64,000 bases of DNA from contig NZ_JABWQV010000001.1 in NCBI RefSeq assembly GCF_014268615.1, positions 62,001 through 126,000 on the forward strand, read 5' to 3'. Shown piece after piece: positions 8,597-17,144 of this stretch. The position numbers and the translations under genes are program-made. Within the stretch, counting starts at the first letter, position 1, and every line of letters starts with the position of its first letter. This DNA is from Pseudomonas tehranensis (lineage in GTDB: Bacteria; Pseudomonadota; Gammaproteobacteria; Pseudomonadales; Pseudomonadaceae). The notes beneath the pieces were generated by a model that did not search any database, was not told the DNA's origin, and was given only the letters and a program-made list of their open reading frames with translations.

Positions 8597-9814
8597 TCAG
8601 GCTTTGGCCTTATCCATCGATAGGCTCGGTGGGGCAGAGCGGACAATGACGCTGATGATGGTCAATGCCGCAATCACCAAACCGGGCGAGGTGGCCAGCA
8701 AGACACCGGTGGTGCCGGCTCCGGCCGCCAGAATCTGCCCGGCCGCCAAAGGCCCGGCCACCGAGCCTAAACGACCGATCGCTACCGCTGCGCCAACGCC
8801 GGTGGCGCGCACCGACGTTGGATAGGAGGGTGGAGCCAGGGCGTAAAGCACCAGTTGCGCAGCCATCACAAACAACCCGGCTGCAAAACCGGCAATGGCC
8901 ATGGGGACGATGCCCACAGACAGGCCGACCCCGCCCAGCGCCCCCAATAATCCGGTGTACACGAACAGCACCACCTTGATGCCGTTGCAGCGATCCAGCA
9001 ACAGTCCGCCAAGCAAGGAACCGAGGGCACCGCCGATATTGAAGAGCATCTGCACCAGGCCTGCCTGGGGTTTACTGAAGCCCTGTTCCAGCAACAGCGA
9101 GGGCAGCCAGTTGAGCAACATGTACATCACGGTGAGGGTGAAGAAGTAGCTCAACCACAACGCCAGGGTCACGCTGGCCCGGCCTTCGCCGAACAAGGCT
9201 TGACCGGTTGACGTGCGCATGGGGTTGGCGGTGTCTTGTTGCTGGCGAAAGGCGCTGGATTCGGGCAGCAATACCATCATCAGTGGCACCACCAGCAACG
9301 GCGCGAGCCCGCCGATGATGAAGGTCGTCTGCCAGTGTTCGGGAAACAGCATGGCGACCACCGCCGCCAGAGCCCCACCCAATGGCACGCCGGCATACAT
9401 GATGCTGATAGCCGTACCGCGCCGTTGCTCGCCCACGGCTTCGGCACACAGGGCGATCAGGTTGGGCAGGGCGGCGCCCAGGCCCAGGCCAGTCATGAAG
9501 CGCACCAGCAGCAGGCTGGAAAAAGAGCCGACATAGGCCGTGCTGAGCGAAAACACGCCAAACAGCAACACCGCTGCGATGAGGATTTTCTTGCGACCGA
9601 TGCGATCGGCAATCCAGCCACCGAAGAAGGCGCCCGGCAGCAAACCGATAATGCCGGCACTGAACACCCAACCCATCATTTTCGGGTCCAGGGCGAAGGT
9701 CTGACGCAGCCCTGCGGCGGCAGTGCCGGCAGCTTGCAGGTCAAAGCCTTCAATCAAAGCGACGATAAAACACAGGGCAATGGTCAGCGTCGTGCGACGT
9801 GATGGGGTGTCCAT
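8597..9814 (-). CDS. MhpT-like aromatic-acid MFS importer
   Basis: 405 residues, twelve membrane segments, aromatic acid:H+ symporter subgroup of the major facilitator superfamily. The N-terminus (LTIALCFIVALIEGFDLQAAG) and the segment GWVFSAGIIGLLPGAFFGG closely follow E. coli MhpT, the 3-(3-hydroxyphenyl)propionate carrier, and the loop DRIGRKK is the usual MFS motif. ATG 9814 has AAAGAGG at good spacing. It diverges from an OprD porin, suggesting a paired outer/inner membrane uptake route. No mhp catabolic enzymes are in view, so the true substrate is open. Confidence 0.85.
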   Translation of the reverse strand: MDTPSRRTTLTIALCFIVALIEGFDLQAAGTAAAGLRQTFALDPKMMGWVFSAGIIGLLPGAFFGGWIADRIGRKKILIAAVLLFGVFSLSTAYVGSFSSLLLVRFMTGLGLGAALPNLIALCAEAVGEQRRGTAISIMYAGVPLGGALAAVVAMLFPEHWQTTFIIGGLAPLLVVPLMMVLLPESSAFRQQQDTANPMRTSTGQALFGEGRASVTLALWLSYFFTLTVMYMLLNWLPSLLLEQGFSKPQAGLVQMLFNIGGALGSLLGGLLLDRCNGIKVVLFVYTGLLGALGGVGLSVGIVPMAIAGFAAGLFVMAAQLVLYALAPPSYPTSVRATGVGAAVAIGRLGSVAGPLAAGQILAAGAGTTGVLLATSPGLVIAALTIISVIVRSAPPSLSMDKAKA

Positions 9815-9825
9815 GGCAAACCTCT

Positions 9826-9833
9826 TTATTATT
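9826..9833 (-). promoter_or_regulatory. Crc/Hfq-type CA motif before the MhpT-like gene
   Basis: On the minus strand the leader reads AATAATAA followed at once by the AGAGG ribosome-binding site and the ATG at 9814. Hfq/Crc binding here would mask the ribosome site; inferred from motif and position. Confidence 0.55.
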
Positions 9834-10016
9834 TTTGTGAGTGTACTGACGGGCGCACGCAGGCTTGCTCGCATCCCGCAATGCCAAGCCGAAATTAAGA
9901 TTAACAAAGATAACTAAAAAATGAACGCTCACAGAAGAAGTTCAAAATAATCACTATAAGCTTATTTAAATCAATGGCATGCAATGTATTTTTTGGGTTT
10001 TATTGAAAATAGATAT

Positions 10017-10030
10017 GAACATTAATGTTC
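10017..10030. promoter_or_regulatory. Perfect 14-bp palindrome, candidate operator
   Basis: GAACATTAATGTTC is its own reverse complement and lies in the divergent promoter region, 119 bases before the OprD start. It could be the binding site of a dimeric regulator for the porin and/or the importer. No regulator gene is adjacent. Confidence 0.4.
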
Positions 10031-10124
10031 GATTATCGGCCAGTATGGATTGACGGCGCCTCCGCCTTTTCCCACTCTCTGGCCCGAGATCGCGGCTATA
10101 TGGCTGTCGATCACGTTCAAAAAA

Positions 10125-10135
10125 AACAACAATAA
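10125..10135 (+). promoter_or_regulatory. Crc/Hfq-type CA motif before the second OprD gene
   Basis: AACAACAA (10125-10132) and AACAATAA (10128-10135) precede the porin ATG at 10149. The arrangement resembles that before the first OprD gene. Confidence 0.55.
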
Positions 10136-10148
10136 GTGGACATCGGAC

Positions 10149-11459
10149 ATGGCGAACTCACCCCAGGGCGTCCTTGCGACGACCTCAGTCTCACCTCTTT
10201 GCGCACGCGGCCTCGTCCTGTTGGGCTTATATGCGGTCACCACCCCCGCACTGTCGGAAGGCTTCATCGACGATAGCCACGGCACCTTGACCTTGCGCAA
10301 TTTTTACCTGGATCGGGATTACAAGGACGAGGGGGCGAAAACCGCGGCTCGGGAGTGGGCTCAGGGCTTTATCATGAATGTGGAGTCGGGGTTTACGCCG
10401 GGCACTGTCGGTTTCGGCCTGGACGCCCGTGGGTTGATGGGGGTCAAGCTGGATTCCTCACCGGACCGCAGCGGCACTGAATTGCTGCCGGTGTCCAGCA
10501 GCGACAAGCGCGCGGCGGATGAATATTCGCGCCTGGCCATGACTGCCAAAATGCGCTTTGCGCAAACCACGGTGAAGAGCGGCGATGTGTCGATCTTCCT
10601 GCCGTTCGCCTTTGCCAGCCCGTCGCGGTTGCTGCCGCAGACGTTTCGCGGCACCACGCTCAGTTCCAAGGACATCGACGGACTGACGCTCAATACCGGC
10701 TACATCGATCGCATCAACAAGCGTGACTCCACCGACTACCAGCCAATGAGCATCGCTTCGCCGAACGGGCGTTTCAACGGTGCGGCCACCTCATCGCACA
10801 TGGCCTATGTCGGTGGCGATTATCAGGTAAACAAAGACCTCAGCCTGCGGGTTTATCACGCTGAAGTAGCCGACCTGTACCAGCAGAACACCCTGGCCTT
10901 GCTGCATAACGTGCAAGTGGGCGAAGGCACGTTGAGCACTGACCTGCGCAGTTTTTTCAGCGACGAAGAGGGCAGTGCCAAGGGCGGCAAGGTGGACAAC
11001 CGCAACCTCTCGGCGTTGTTCGGTTATCGCTTTGGCGGTCATCGCCTGAGCCTGGGTTACATGCACGCCAGCGGCGACACGGCGACGCCTTATGTGTCAG
11101 GCACTGAGTTGATGGGCATGAGCGAGTTGACCATGAGCTCGGACTTTCTCAACGCCAAGGAACGGACCTGGCAGGCGATCTACGATTATGACTTCGCCGC
11201 CGCCGGGGTGCCCGGCTTGAAGAGCCGGCTGCGTTACGTGCGCGGTGACAATATCGAACTGGCGGCACTCAATGCCGACGACCGTAAGGAGCGGGAATTC
11301 CAGATGGAACTGGGCTATGTGATCCAGGGCGGTCCGCTGAAGAATGTCGGGTTGATGGTGCGCAAATCGATCTATCGCAACGACTTTCCGGCCGGCGCGG
11401 CGTTCCGCGATGAAAACCAGACCCGCTTCCTGGTGCTCTACACGGTGCCGATCTGGTAA
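10149..11459 (+). CDS. OprD-family outer-membrane porin (second copy)
   Basis: 436 residues from ATG 10149; the ORF extends 33 codons further up but without signal-peptide character. The signal peptide runs to about residue 36 (before EGFIDDS). Alternating barrel strands follow and the chain ends in W (TVPIW), as in other OprD porins. It diverges from the MhpT-like carrier at 8597-9814, so the pair may import the same aromatic or phenylpropanoid acid. The start codon follows an A-rich leader with a poor Shine-Dalgarno, consistent with translation control. Confidence 0.9.
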   Translation: MANSPQGVLATTSVSPLCARGLVLLGLYAVTTPALSEGFIDDSHGTLTLRNFYLDRDYKDEGAKTAAREWAQGFIMNVESGFTPGTVGFGLDARGLMGVKLDSSPDRSGTELLPVSSSDKRAADEYSRLAMTAKMRFAQTTVKSGDVSIFLPFAFASPSRLLPQTFRGTTLSSKDIDGLTLNTGYIDRINKRDSTDYQPMSIASPNGRFNGAATSSHMAYVGGDYQVNKDLSLRVYHAEVADLYQQNTLALLHNVQVGEGTLSTDLRSFFSDEEGSAKGGKVDNRNLSALFGYRFGGHRLSLGYMHASGDTATPYVSGTELMGMSELTMSSDFLNAKERTWQAIYDYDFAAAGVPGLKSRLRYVRGDNIELAALNADDRKEREFQMELGYVIQGGPLKNVGLMVRKSIYRNDFPAGAAFRDENQTRFLVLYTVPIW

Positions 11460-11498
11460 GCCGTGGGGCGAGTGGATACCCGCGTTGCGCAAGCGTGG

Positions 11499-11550
11499 GC
11501 TGAGCTGTGCTCAGCTCAGCTCACCTCACCTCACCTCACCTCACCTCACC
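11499..11550. repeat. Hairpin plus pentanucleotide tandem repeat
   Basis: GCTGAGC (11499-11505) pairs with GCTCAGC (11509-11515). The right arm runs into a 5-base tandem repeat: TCAGC twice (11511-11520), then TCACC six times (11521-11550). It sits between the end of the second OprD gene and the converging lipocalin-like gene. It may act as a bidirectional end structure, and a 5-bp repeat could change copy number by slippage. Confidence 0.65.
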
Positions 11551-11592
11551 TTGGATTGAGCCGGCCCGGTCAGGGCTGCTCGCGACGCACAG

Positions 11593-12099
11593 CTACTTCA
11601 CCCGCTCAAAGATGATATGAACCTTCGTTCCGTCGGGACGCTGGAAATTTTCCACCATCCGGTTGCCGTCGACTTTCAGTTGCAGGTCATCTTGAGTACG
11701 TGTCGCGCCCACCCAATTCGGGAACGTCGATCCTTCGACGGTATTGCCGGTGAACTCGCCGTTCTGGTCGACGGTATATCGTCCGAAAAAACCGATGCTC
11801 CCAGCCATCGCTGCTCGGTTTTCTTCATCGGTTCCTTCGCCCCGAACGCTGGATCGAAACGCGGGCACTCGCGGATCGGTGAGCACCTCGACAAACGTCA
11901 AATCTTCAGTGAACACCAGCCATCCATGTGGATTGGGGCCGTACGCATCCGATCGGATGCCATCGCGTTCAATGGTTGCGCTGACCATTTTCCATGTCCC
12001 GACCAGTGGGCTTTTCGTGGCGGAAAACGTAGCGGTGCAAAGCGAAAAGGCCATGATCGCACCCGCTGCCAGTACCGATATTTTCAGGGTCATTCGCAT
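11593..12099 (-). CDS. Exported lipocalin-like protein
   Basis: About 168 residues. A hydrophobic leader covers roughly residues 4-26, followed by LVGTWKMVSATIERDG, the GxW opening of a lipocalin-like beta-barrel, and a series of short beta strands ending in HIIFERVK. Members of this lipocalin-like family bind small hydrophobic ligands or are of unknown role. It lies 45 bases after the TctA-like permease on the same strand and could be the last gene of the mevalonate-use operon. Several start codons are possible (12102 GTG, 12099, 12093); no strong ribosome site separates them. Confidence 0.7.
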   Translation of the reverse strand: MRMTLKISVLAAGAIMAFSLCTATFSATKSPLVGTWKMVSATIERDGIRSDAYGPNPHGWLVFTEDLTFVEVLTDPRVPAFRSSVRGEGTDEENRAAMAGSIGFFGRYTVDQNGEFTGNTVEGSTFPNWVGATRTQDDLQLKVDGNRMVENFQRPDGTKVHIIFERVK

Positions 12100-12144
12100 C
12101 ACCGTTGTGGGTTATCTGAACACTGTTGTAGAGGGTTAAAAACA

Positions 12145-13533
12145 TCACGCATTCATCAGGGCAACCAGGGCGGGAACAGACAGCACGGCTGTGTAATAGC
12201 CCATGAACTGCACACCGATGTTGAAACCCAAAAAGCGTGAAAGGAAACCGCCCAGCAGGCCGATGGTGACGATCACCAGCAACCCCAGCAGACCACCTTC
12301 CCAGATGCCGATCACCAGGATCAGGCCAACAAAGGTCGAGATCACCGCTTCGTGACTGATCTTGCGCGACACATAGGACGCGGCTCTGTGGGCGTAATTC
12401 ATGGTGAAGGGGTAAGCGATCAGGATGGCGACGACCACCGCCAATAACCCGTAGCCAAAAAACTCCCAGGTGCTGAGCAGCGAATGCAAGTTGTTTACCT
12501 CGCCTGTCGTCGCGTCGACGCTAAAGCGCGGTGGGGCATTGAACAGTGGCGCTGCCGGGCCCGCTGCGACAGGGCTCAGTGGCAGGCCGAAGGCGATCAG
12601 CGGGATCAAGGCTTCGGCCAGGTAGGTTGATTCCGTAACGCCGTTTCGAGCGGTGATGACCGTGGTCAGGCGATGGTAGACATGCTTGACCCTCGAACCG
12701 ACGAGCTCGCCCATGATCACGGTCATGGCCACCGGGCTGAACACAAAGGTCGCGCTGGAGATCACCGCAGTAATGGCCGTCCACAGGCTCTGCTTACTGT
12801 CCAGCACCTTGAGCGGATTAGGAAAAAAGCCACCCCAGCTTTTTACATCGGGCGACAGGGAAAACGTGCGCACTTGCTGGCGTCGCATGGTTTCCCGCTC
12901 GGCGGGCGCGAGCAGCGAGAACAGCGCGGCGATCAACGGGCCAATGGCGATGCCCAGAAAGTAACTGACGCTGAGCTTGACCCCGAACTGTGCGGTCATG
13001 GTTTGCAGGCCAACGATGATCATGACGAACGGAATCAGCGTCAGCACGGCGGCCAGACGACCTTTGGAGAACCACGCGATCGCCACCGCCGCGAGCAGGA
13101 ACACCCAAGGCGCAGCCTGCTTGATCATGTCCCCGAACGGCGCCAGCATCAGCGCGAACAATACGGCCATTGGCACGGCGATCAACGCGGCAATGACCGC
13201 CCCGGAAATCATCTTGCGCAGGGCAATGTGGGGCACGCCCAAGTTGCGCAGAAAGTTGGCCTCGCGCATCAATGGCGTCGCCATGGTGTCGCCAGGAATA
13301 CCCAGCAACGCTGTCGGGACGGCATGGGTCATATGTTTGGCGACGGCGCCGGCCAGAAAGAACGTCAGCACGCCGGGGGCCGGGACGCCCAGCAGGACGA
13401 CCAGCAAGGTCAAAGGGGCGAGGGTGGTGGTTTCATCGCTCCCGGAGATGAGCCCGATCCCGGCAAAAATCACCGCCCCCAGAATCCCCATGCCCAGTGC
13501 CATCAGGATCTGGTCCATCAGTGGAACGATCAT
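12145..13533 (-). CDS. TctA-like permease next to mvaA
   Basis: 462 residues, very hydrophobic, TctA (DUF112) family large permease of tripartite tricarboxylate transporters. Family-type segments are visible, such as LTLLVVLLGVPAPGVLTFF, AVPTALLGIPGDTMATPLM and the second-half repeat AEALIPLIAFGLPLSPVAAG. Its start overlaps the stop of the preceding small membrane protein by four bases (ATGA), indicating coupled translation. No TctC-type periplasmic binding protein and no ordinary TctB lie nearby. Being in an apparent operon with mvaA, it is a strong candidate for the mevalonate importer; that role is inference. Confidence 0.85.
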   Translation of the reverse strand: MIVPLMDQILMALGMGILGAVIFAGIGLISGSDETTTLAPLTLLVVLLGVPAPGVLTFFLAGAVAKHMTHAVPTALLGIPGDTMATPLMREANFLRNLGVPHIALRKMISGAVIAALIAVPMAVLFALMLAPFGDMIKQAAPWVFLLAAVAIAWFSKGRLAAVLTLIPFVMIIVGLQTMTAQFGVKLSVSYFLGIAIGPLIAALFSLLAPAERETMRRQQVRTFSLSPDVKSWGGFFPNPLKVLDSKQSLWTAITAVISSATFVFSPVAMTVIMGELVGSRVKHVYHRLTTVITARNGVTESTYLAEALIPLIAFGLPLSPVAAGPAAPLFNAPPRFSVDATTGEVNNLHSLLSTWEFFGYGLLAVVVAILIAYPFTMNYAHRAASYVSRKISHEAVISTFVGLILVIGIWEGGLLGLLVIVTIGLLGGFLSRFLGFNIGVQFMGYYTAVLSVPALVALMNA

Positions 13534-14006
13534 GATTGACCTCCATTGCCACTGACTGCGCCGACACCCACGGTGGCTGTTGCAGCGGGGCTTTTCGCGG
13601 GCGCACCAAGGCCTTTCTCGTAATCGGCGAACAGCTCATACAGGTCCATTTCACGCAGTTCCGCGATCGTCGCCGGCGGCAGATCAGCCAGACTGCCCAG
13701 TGGGCCGTACTCGTTCTGCAACTCAATCAGGATTTTTGCGCGCAAAGCCGGATCCGCCAGATGTTCTATGACATGGCGCTTGGGTTTGAAAAGCAGCGCA
13801 CTGATGGCGCCACCTGCCAGGCAGCCCACAATACCTACCAGCATCGCGTAGGCGCGGGCCATCTGCGCGGAGTCCACCCAGCCGACAAGCAGGTGCTGGG
13901 CGATAAAAAAAGCGCCGAGGCTCACGGCTGCACCGATGCCTATGGAGTAGAGCAGGTGGCGACCATCAACCGTGTCGCCCCATACTTCAAATAGTTCGGA
14001 TTTCAT
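13530..14006 (-). CDS. Small membrane protein, putative partner of the TctA-like permease
   Basis: 158 residues. Two hydrophobic helices at about 17-43 and 52-75 are followed by a polar, probably cytoplasmic tail of about 80 residues that is helical (PATIAELREMDLYELFADYEKG) and ends in an Ala/Gly-rich stretch. I do not recognise a named family; it differs from the usual four-helix TctB. The four-base overlap with the permease start and the place right after mvaA suggest that it replaces TctB as the small subunit. The ATG at 14006 has GGGAG upstream. Confidence 0.7.
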   Translation of the reverse strand: MKSELFEVWGDTVDGRHLLYSIGIGAAVSLGAFFIAQHLLVGWVDSAQMARAYAMLVGIVGCLAGGAISALLFKPKRHVIEHLADPALRAKILIELQNEYGPLGSLADLPPATIAELREMDLYELFADYEKGLGAPAKSPAATATVGVGAVSGNGGQS

Positions 14007-14035
14007 CAGGATTCTCCCACTGCCCCTGGAGGGTT

Positions 14036-14043
14036 TTATTGTT
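14036..14043 (-). promoter_or_regulatory. Crc/Hfq-type CA motif before the small membrane protein gene
   Basis: The minus strand reads AACAATAA about 30 bases before the ATG at 14006, in the 69-base gap after mvaA. It is further from the ribosome site than in other genes, so confidence is lower. Confidence 0.4.
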
Positions 14044-14075
14044 ATGAACGTGAAGAGATGTGCTTGAGTTCGTGG

Positions 14076-15374
14076 CTATGAGTCCGACGCCTGCGCGCGT
14101 TTTTGCCCAAGAAGTTCAGCGGCTTTGTCTGAGCGCACGTCCCGGGCTTGAACCATCTGCGCGACCAGCCAATCGACCTCATCGCCCCTGGCTCCCGCCG
14201 AAAGCGCAATGTTGCGTGCATGCAAAGCCATGTGCCCGCGTTGTATCCCCTCGGTAGACAGCGCACGCAACGCCCCTAGGTTTTGGGCGAGGCCGACCGC
14301 CACGGCAATTTCGGCAAGTTCCTGAGCGGTTTTCACGCCCAGGATGCGTAACGACAATTGCGCCAGCGGGTGAGTCTTGGTCGCGCCGCCGACCAGGCCA
14401 ACGGGCATGGGCATCTCCAACGTTCCCACTAGATGGCCCCTGCCATCTTTTTCCCAGGTCGTCAGTGACCCGTAATGTCCGTTACGACAGGCATAGGCGT
14501 GTGCTCCGGCTTCCACCGCGCGCCAGTCGTTGCCGGTGGCGACGATCAATGGGTCGATGCCGTTCATGATGCCCTTGTTGTGGGTGGCTGCACGATAGGG
14601 ATCGACCACTGCAAAATTGTAAGCATCGAGAATGCCTTCAATGACGTCCTCGCCCTTGTAGGCTTTGGTGGTGAGATGTTCCGGTGCAATACGGATCTGG
14701 GCTCGGGCAAGCCGCAGGTCGGCCAGATTCGACAGAATGCGCAGGCGGACCTTGCCGCCGGTAATCTGCTCCATCAGCGGGGCCACGGCTTCAGCCATCG
14801 TGTTTACGGTATTGGCCCCCATCGCGTCGCGTACATCCACGATAAGGTGGGCGACCAGCATGGGGCCACGAGGGCTCTGGGCGAAGGTATGCACTTCGAT
14901 GTCGCGGCAACCGCCACCCAACTGGTTCAGCAGTTGATCCTTGCGGTTGGCCAGTTCGATGATTTCGTCCTTGCGGCGCAACAGACTCAGACGGGCATTG
15001 AAGGGATCGTCGATGTCCACGATCTGCACTTGCGCGCGCATCAGCGGCAGCGAGCTGGAGGTCTGAAAACCACCGGCTTCGCGCGCCAGTTTGGCCATGA
15101 ACGAGGCGGCGGCGACCACCGAAGGCTCCTCGACGACCAACGGCACGATGACGTCGCGTCCGTTAATCTGGAAGTTGCTCGCGACAGCGTAGGGCAATTC
15201 AAATTTTCCGATGACGTTCTCGATCATGCCATCGGCTATTTCCAGGGGCAGGGCGCCGGCATCGCGGAGCAGGGCAACGTCATCTTCTGCAAGCTCAAGC
15301 AGCTGTTGCAAGTGGTTCAGGCGTTCGGCTGGCGACAGGCTGCGGAACATCGGGAGGCGGGAGTCGATACTCAT
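14076..15374 (-). CDS. mvaA: Degradative HMG-CoA reductase (class II)
   Basis: 432 residues from ATG 15374, closely matching Pseudomonas mevalonii MvaA throughout. With this start the class II catalytic residues fall at the same numbers as in that enzyme: Glu83 (VVEEPS), Lys267 (THNKG), Asp283 (GNDWR) and His381 (QRGHMA). The degradative enzyme oxidises mevalonate with CoA and NAD+ to HMG-CoA, so the cell can live on mevalonate. It heads a minus-strand run with a TctA-like permease, and a MocR regulator diverges from it. The HMG-CoA lyase that adjoins it in P. mevalonii is absent here. The ORF could extend 22 codons upstream but that part is unlike the family. Confidence 0.96.
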   Translation of the reverse strand: MSIDSRLPMFRSLSPAERLNHLQQLLELAEDDVALLRDAGALPLEIADGMIENVIGKFELPYAVASNFQINGRDVIVPLVVEEPSVVAAASFMAKLAREAGGFQTSSSLPLMRAQVQIVDIDDPFNARLSLLRRKDEIIELANRKDQLLNQLGGGCRDIEVHTFAQSPRGPMLVAHLIVDVRDAMGANTVNTMAEAVAPLMEQITGGKVRLRILSNLADLRLARAQIRIAPEHLTTKAYKGEDVIEGILDAYNFAVVDPYRAATHNKGIMNGIDPLIVATGNDWRAVEAGAHAYACRNGHYGSLTTWEKDGRGHLVGTLEMPMPVGLVGGATKTHPLAQLSLRILGVKTAQELAEIAVAVGLAQNLGALRALSTEGIQRGHMALHARNIALSAGARGDEVDWLVAQMVQARDVRSDKAAELLGQKRAQASDS

Positions 15375-15393
15375 GGAAGGCATCCGGTTGCAG

Positions 15394-15401
15394 TTATTGT
15401 T
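15394..15401 (-). promoter_or_regulatory. Crc/Hfq-type CA motif before mvaA
   Basis: On the minus strand AACAATAA lies 20 bases before the mvaA ATG (15374), within an A-rich leader. Catabolite repression of mevalonate use is inferred. Confidence 0.5.
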
Positions 15402-15444
15402 TTTCAATGCCTGCCACCCTATGCGTATGTGTCCTGGCAAAAAA

Positions 15445-15479
15445 GGTACAGTTTGGACAGACAGTACCTAAGCTGTACC
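15445..15479. promoter_or_regulatory. Candidate MocR operator between mvaA and its regulator
   Basis: An inverted repeat GGTACAG (15445-15451) / CTGTACC (15473-15479) encloses GGACAG and AGTACC half-sites. It lies 33 bases before the MocR-type gene and about 70 bases before mvaA. MocR regulators commonly bind GGTACAG/GGACAG-like repeats in such divergent gaps. Binding is inferred. Confidence 0.55.
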
Positions 15480-15511
15480 CTCTGCGAATCATTCACCCAG
15501 GACTTCGTACG

Positions 15512-16882
15512 ATGGCGCGACTGACGCTTGCCCAAGAGCTGACGGCATCATTGGTTGCGCAGATCGGCAACGGCACCTACCGAGTGGGTGACCGTTTACC
15601 GTCCCTGCGCGAGTGCATGCGTCTGTTTGGTCATTCGAAAAATACGGTGATCAACGCTTATGAATCGCTGGCCTCCCAAGGACTGGTCGAGGCGCGTCAC
15701 GGGCAGGGTTTCTTCGTGACACGAGGCGCGCCGAGCAGCAGCGAACCGGAAGAGCCACTGCCCTTTACCCGGGCGATGGACACCATCTGGCTGATGCGTC
15801 AGCAGTTTGTCCGAGAGCCGGGGCACTCGCCGCTTGGGGAAGGTTTTCCGCCCGTAGAGTGGCTGATGGATCTGCGCTTGGACAAGTTCACGCGCCAGAT
15901 CATGCGCATGGGTGTCACCACGCTTTTTCGCTACGGCAACCGGCTGGGTAACGCTGCATTGCGCCAACACCTGGTGCAAAAACTGGCGAGCTATTCGATT
16001 ACCGCCAGTGCGCGGCAAATCGTAACGACCCATGGGGCCAATCACGCACTGGATCTGATCATCCGCCGCTTCATTGCCCCGGGGGATTACGTTTTTGTCG
16101 AGGATCCGGGCTATTACCCGCTGTTTGGCAAGCTGCAACTGCAAGGGGCGCGGATGTTATCCGTACCCCGATTGCCGGACGGGCCGGACCTGGACGTGCT
16201 GGAGCAGCATCTTCTGTTGCACAAGCCAAGATTATTTTTCATTCAGTCGGTTGGGCACAATCCGACGGGCTCCGATATCTCCCCCGGCAAAGCCCATCGA
16301 CTGGTCCAGTTAGCCCATGAGCACAACTTTATCCTGGTGGACGACGACGCGTTGGCTGATTTCAAACCGGCGTCGGCCATCAAGGTGTCTGCGCTGGATC
16401 AATTGAACCGTTCACTGTACGTGGGCAGTTTTTCCAAATCGGTTTCTGCGGCATTGAGGGTGGGGTTTATCGCAGGAAGCAAGGACGTCATCGACGAACT
16501 GGGTGATCTGAAAATGCTCCTGCACACCAGCACTTCGGAGCTGTGTGAGCGAACCATTGATGTCATCCTGACGGAGGGGCATTTTCTGCGACATCAGATC
16601 CGCCTGCAGGAGCGGCTCAAGAGCGCCACTGCGGCAGGTTTGCAGATGCTCGATGAGATAGGCGCCGAGGTATTCTTTCGTCCAGAGCAGAGTCTGTATT
16701 TGTGGGCCCGGTTTGCCCACATTGATGACGCCAAGGAGCTGACCCGGCAACTGCTGCCGAAGGGATTCATGATTGCTCCCGGTCACATATTTTCACCGGA
16801 GCAGTCGCGTATCAATCCCTGGACGCGATTGAATGTCGCGTACCTGAATGACCCGTTGCTTAAGGCGGTGTTGAGTGGCTGA
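15512..16882 (+). CDS. MocR-type (GntR/aminotransferase fusion) transcriptional regulator
   Basis: 456 residues from ATG 15512. A winged-helix GntR domain fills about residues 1-75 (DRLPSLRECMRLFGHSKNTV, then YESLASQGLVEARHGQGFFV). A fold-type I aminotransferase domain follows, with the PLP lysine in GSFSKSVSAALRVG and the HNPTGS loop. MocR proteins sense PLP-linked or amino ligands and usually control a divergent gene, here mvaA. This differs from the LysR-type MvaR known in P. mevalonii, so control of mevalonate use by a MocR protein would be new; its effector is unknown. The frame upstream of 15512 overlaps the operator and is not family-like. Confidence 0.88.
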   Translation: MARLTLAQELTASLVAQIGNGTYRVGDRLPSLRECMRLFGHSKNTVINAYESLASQGLVEARHGQGFFVTRGAPSSSEPEEPLPFTRAMDTIWLMRQQFVREPGHSPLGEGFPPVEWLMDLRLDKFTRQIMRMGVTTLFRYGNRLGNAALRQHLVQKLASYSITASARQIVTTHGANHALDLIIRRFIAPGDYVFVEDPGYYPLFGKLQLQGARMLSVPRLPDGPDLDVLEQHLLLHKPRLFFIQSVGHNPTGSDISPGKAHRLVQLAHEHNFILVDDDALADFKPASAIKVSALDQLNRSLYVGSFSKSVSAALRVGFIAGSKDVIDELGDLKMLLHTSTSELCERTIDVILTEGHFLRHQIRLQERLKSATAAGLQMLDEIGAEVFFRPEQSLYLWARFAHIDDAKELTRQLLPKGFMIAPGHIFSPEQSRINPWTRLNVAYLNDPLLKAVLSG

Positions 16883-16901
16883 TGGCTCACCGCTCACCGT
16901 G

Positions 16902-17144
16902 CTAAGGCTGGGTGTGCGCGCCGGTTGAAACAACGCTTTCGTTGCCGTCTACGCCCCGCGCCTCAACCGGCACCCAGAGGCGTTCACTGCGACATTTGAA
17001 TTTCACGCCTTTGCGCGGCGCCATCGCCCTGGCGTTGTCCATGCACACCGCCCTGGAGGCAAAAGTCGGCCCCGGCTTTCGCTCTTCTACACAACCTTCA
17101 ACGCCGCTGCAGATAGCCATAACCACAAAATAAACGGTCATCAT
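16902..17144 (-). CDS. Small exported cysteine-containing hypothetical protein
   Basis: 80 residues. The N-terminus (MTVYFVVMAICSGVEGC) is hydrophobic and could be a signal or anchor. Five cysteines in total are spread through the chain, as in small periplasmic proteins. ATG 17144 follows TAGGAG at a good distance, the main support for a real gene. It converges on the MocR gene with 19 bases between stops. No family is recognised with confidence and no function can be given. Confidence 0.55.
   Translation of the reverse strand: MMTVYFVVMAICSGVEGCVEERKPGPTFASRAVCMDNARAMAPRKGVKFKCRSERLWVPVEARGVDGNESVVSTGAHTQP

Larger units (their letters stand above)
9815..10148. promoter_or_regulatory. AT-rich divergent promoter region between MhpT-like and OprD genes
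   Basis: These 334 bases carry no supported gene. They are much more AT-rich than the flanks and contain a perfect 14-bp palindrome at 10017-10030 and A-rich translation leaders on both sides. Promoters for both directions are expected here, but I cannot place the -35/-10 boxes with confidence. Confidence 0.6.

Noticed and set aside
11511-11550. CRISPR-like repeat
   Set aside because: The unit is 5 bases and directly tandem with no spacers.
15395-15425. Possible sigma-54 promoter (TGGC...TTGA on the minus strand) before mvaA
   Set aside because: Spacing between the two elements is two bases too short and the -12 GC is missing.
14475-15524. 349-codon open frame antisense to mvaA, running into the operator region
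   Set aside because: mvaA is certain on the other strand; the product is His/Gln-rich, as antisense frames in this genome are.
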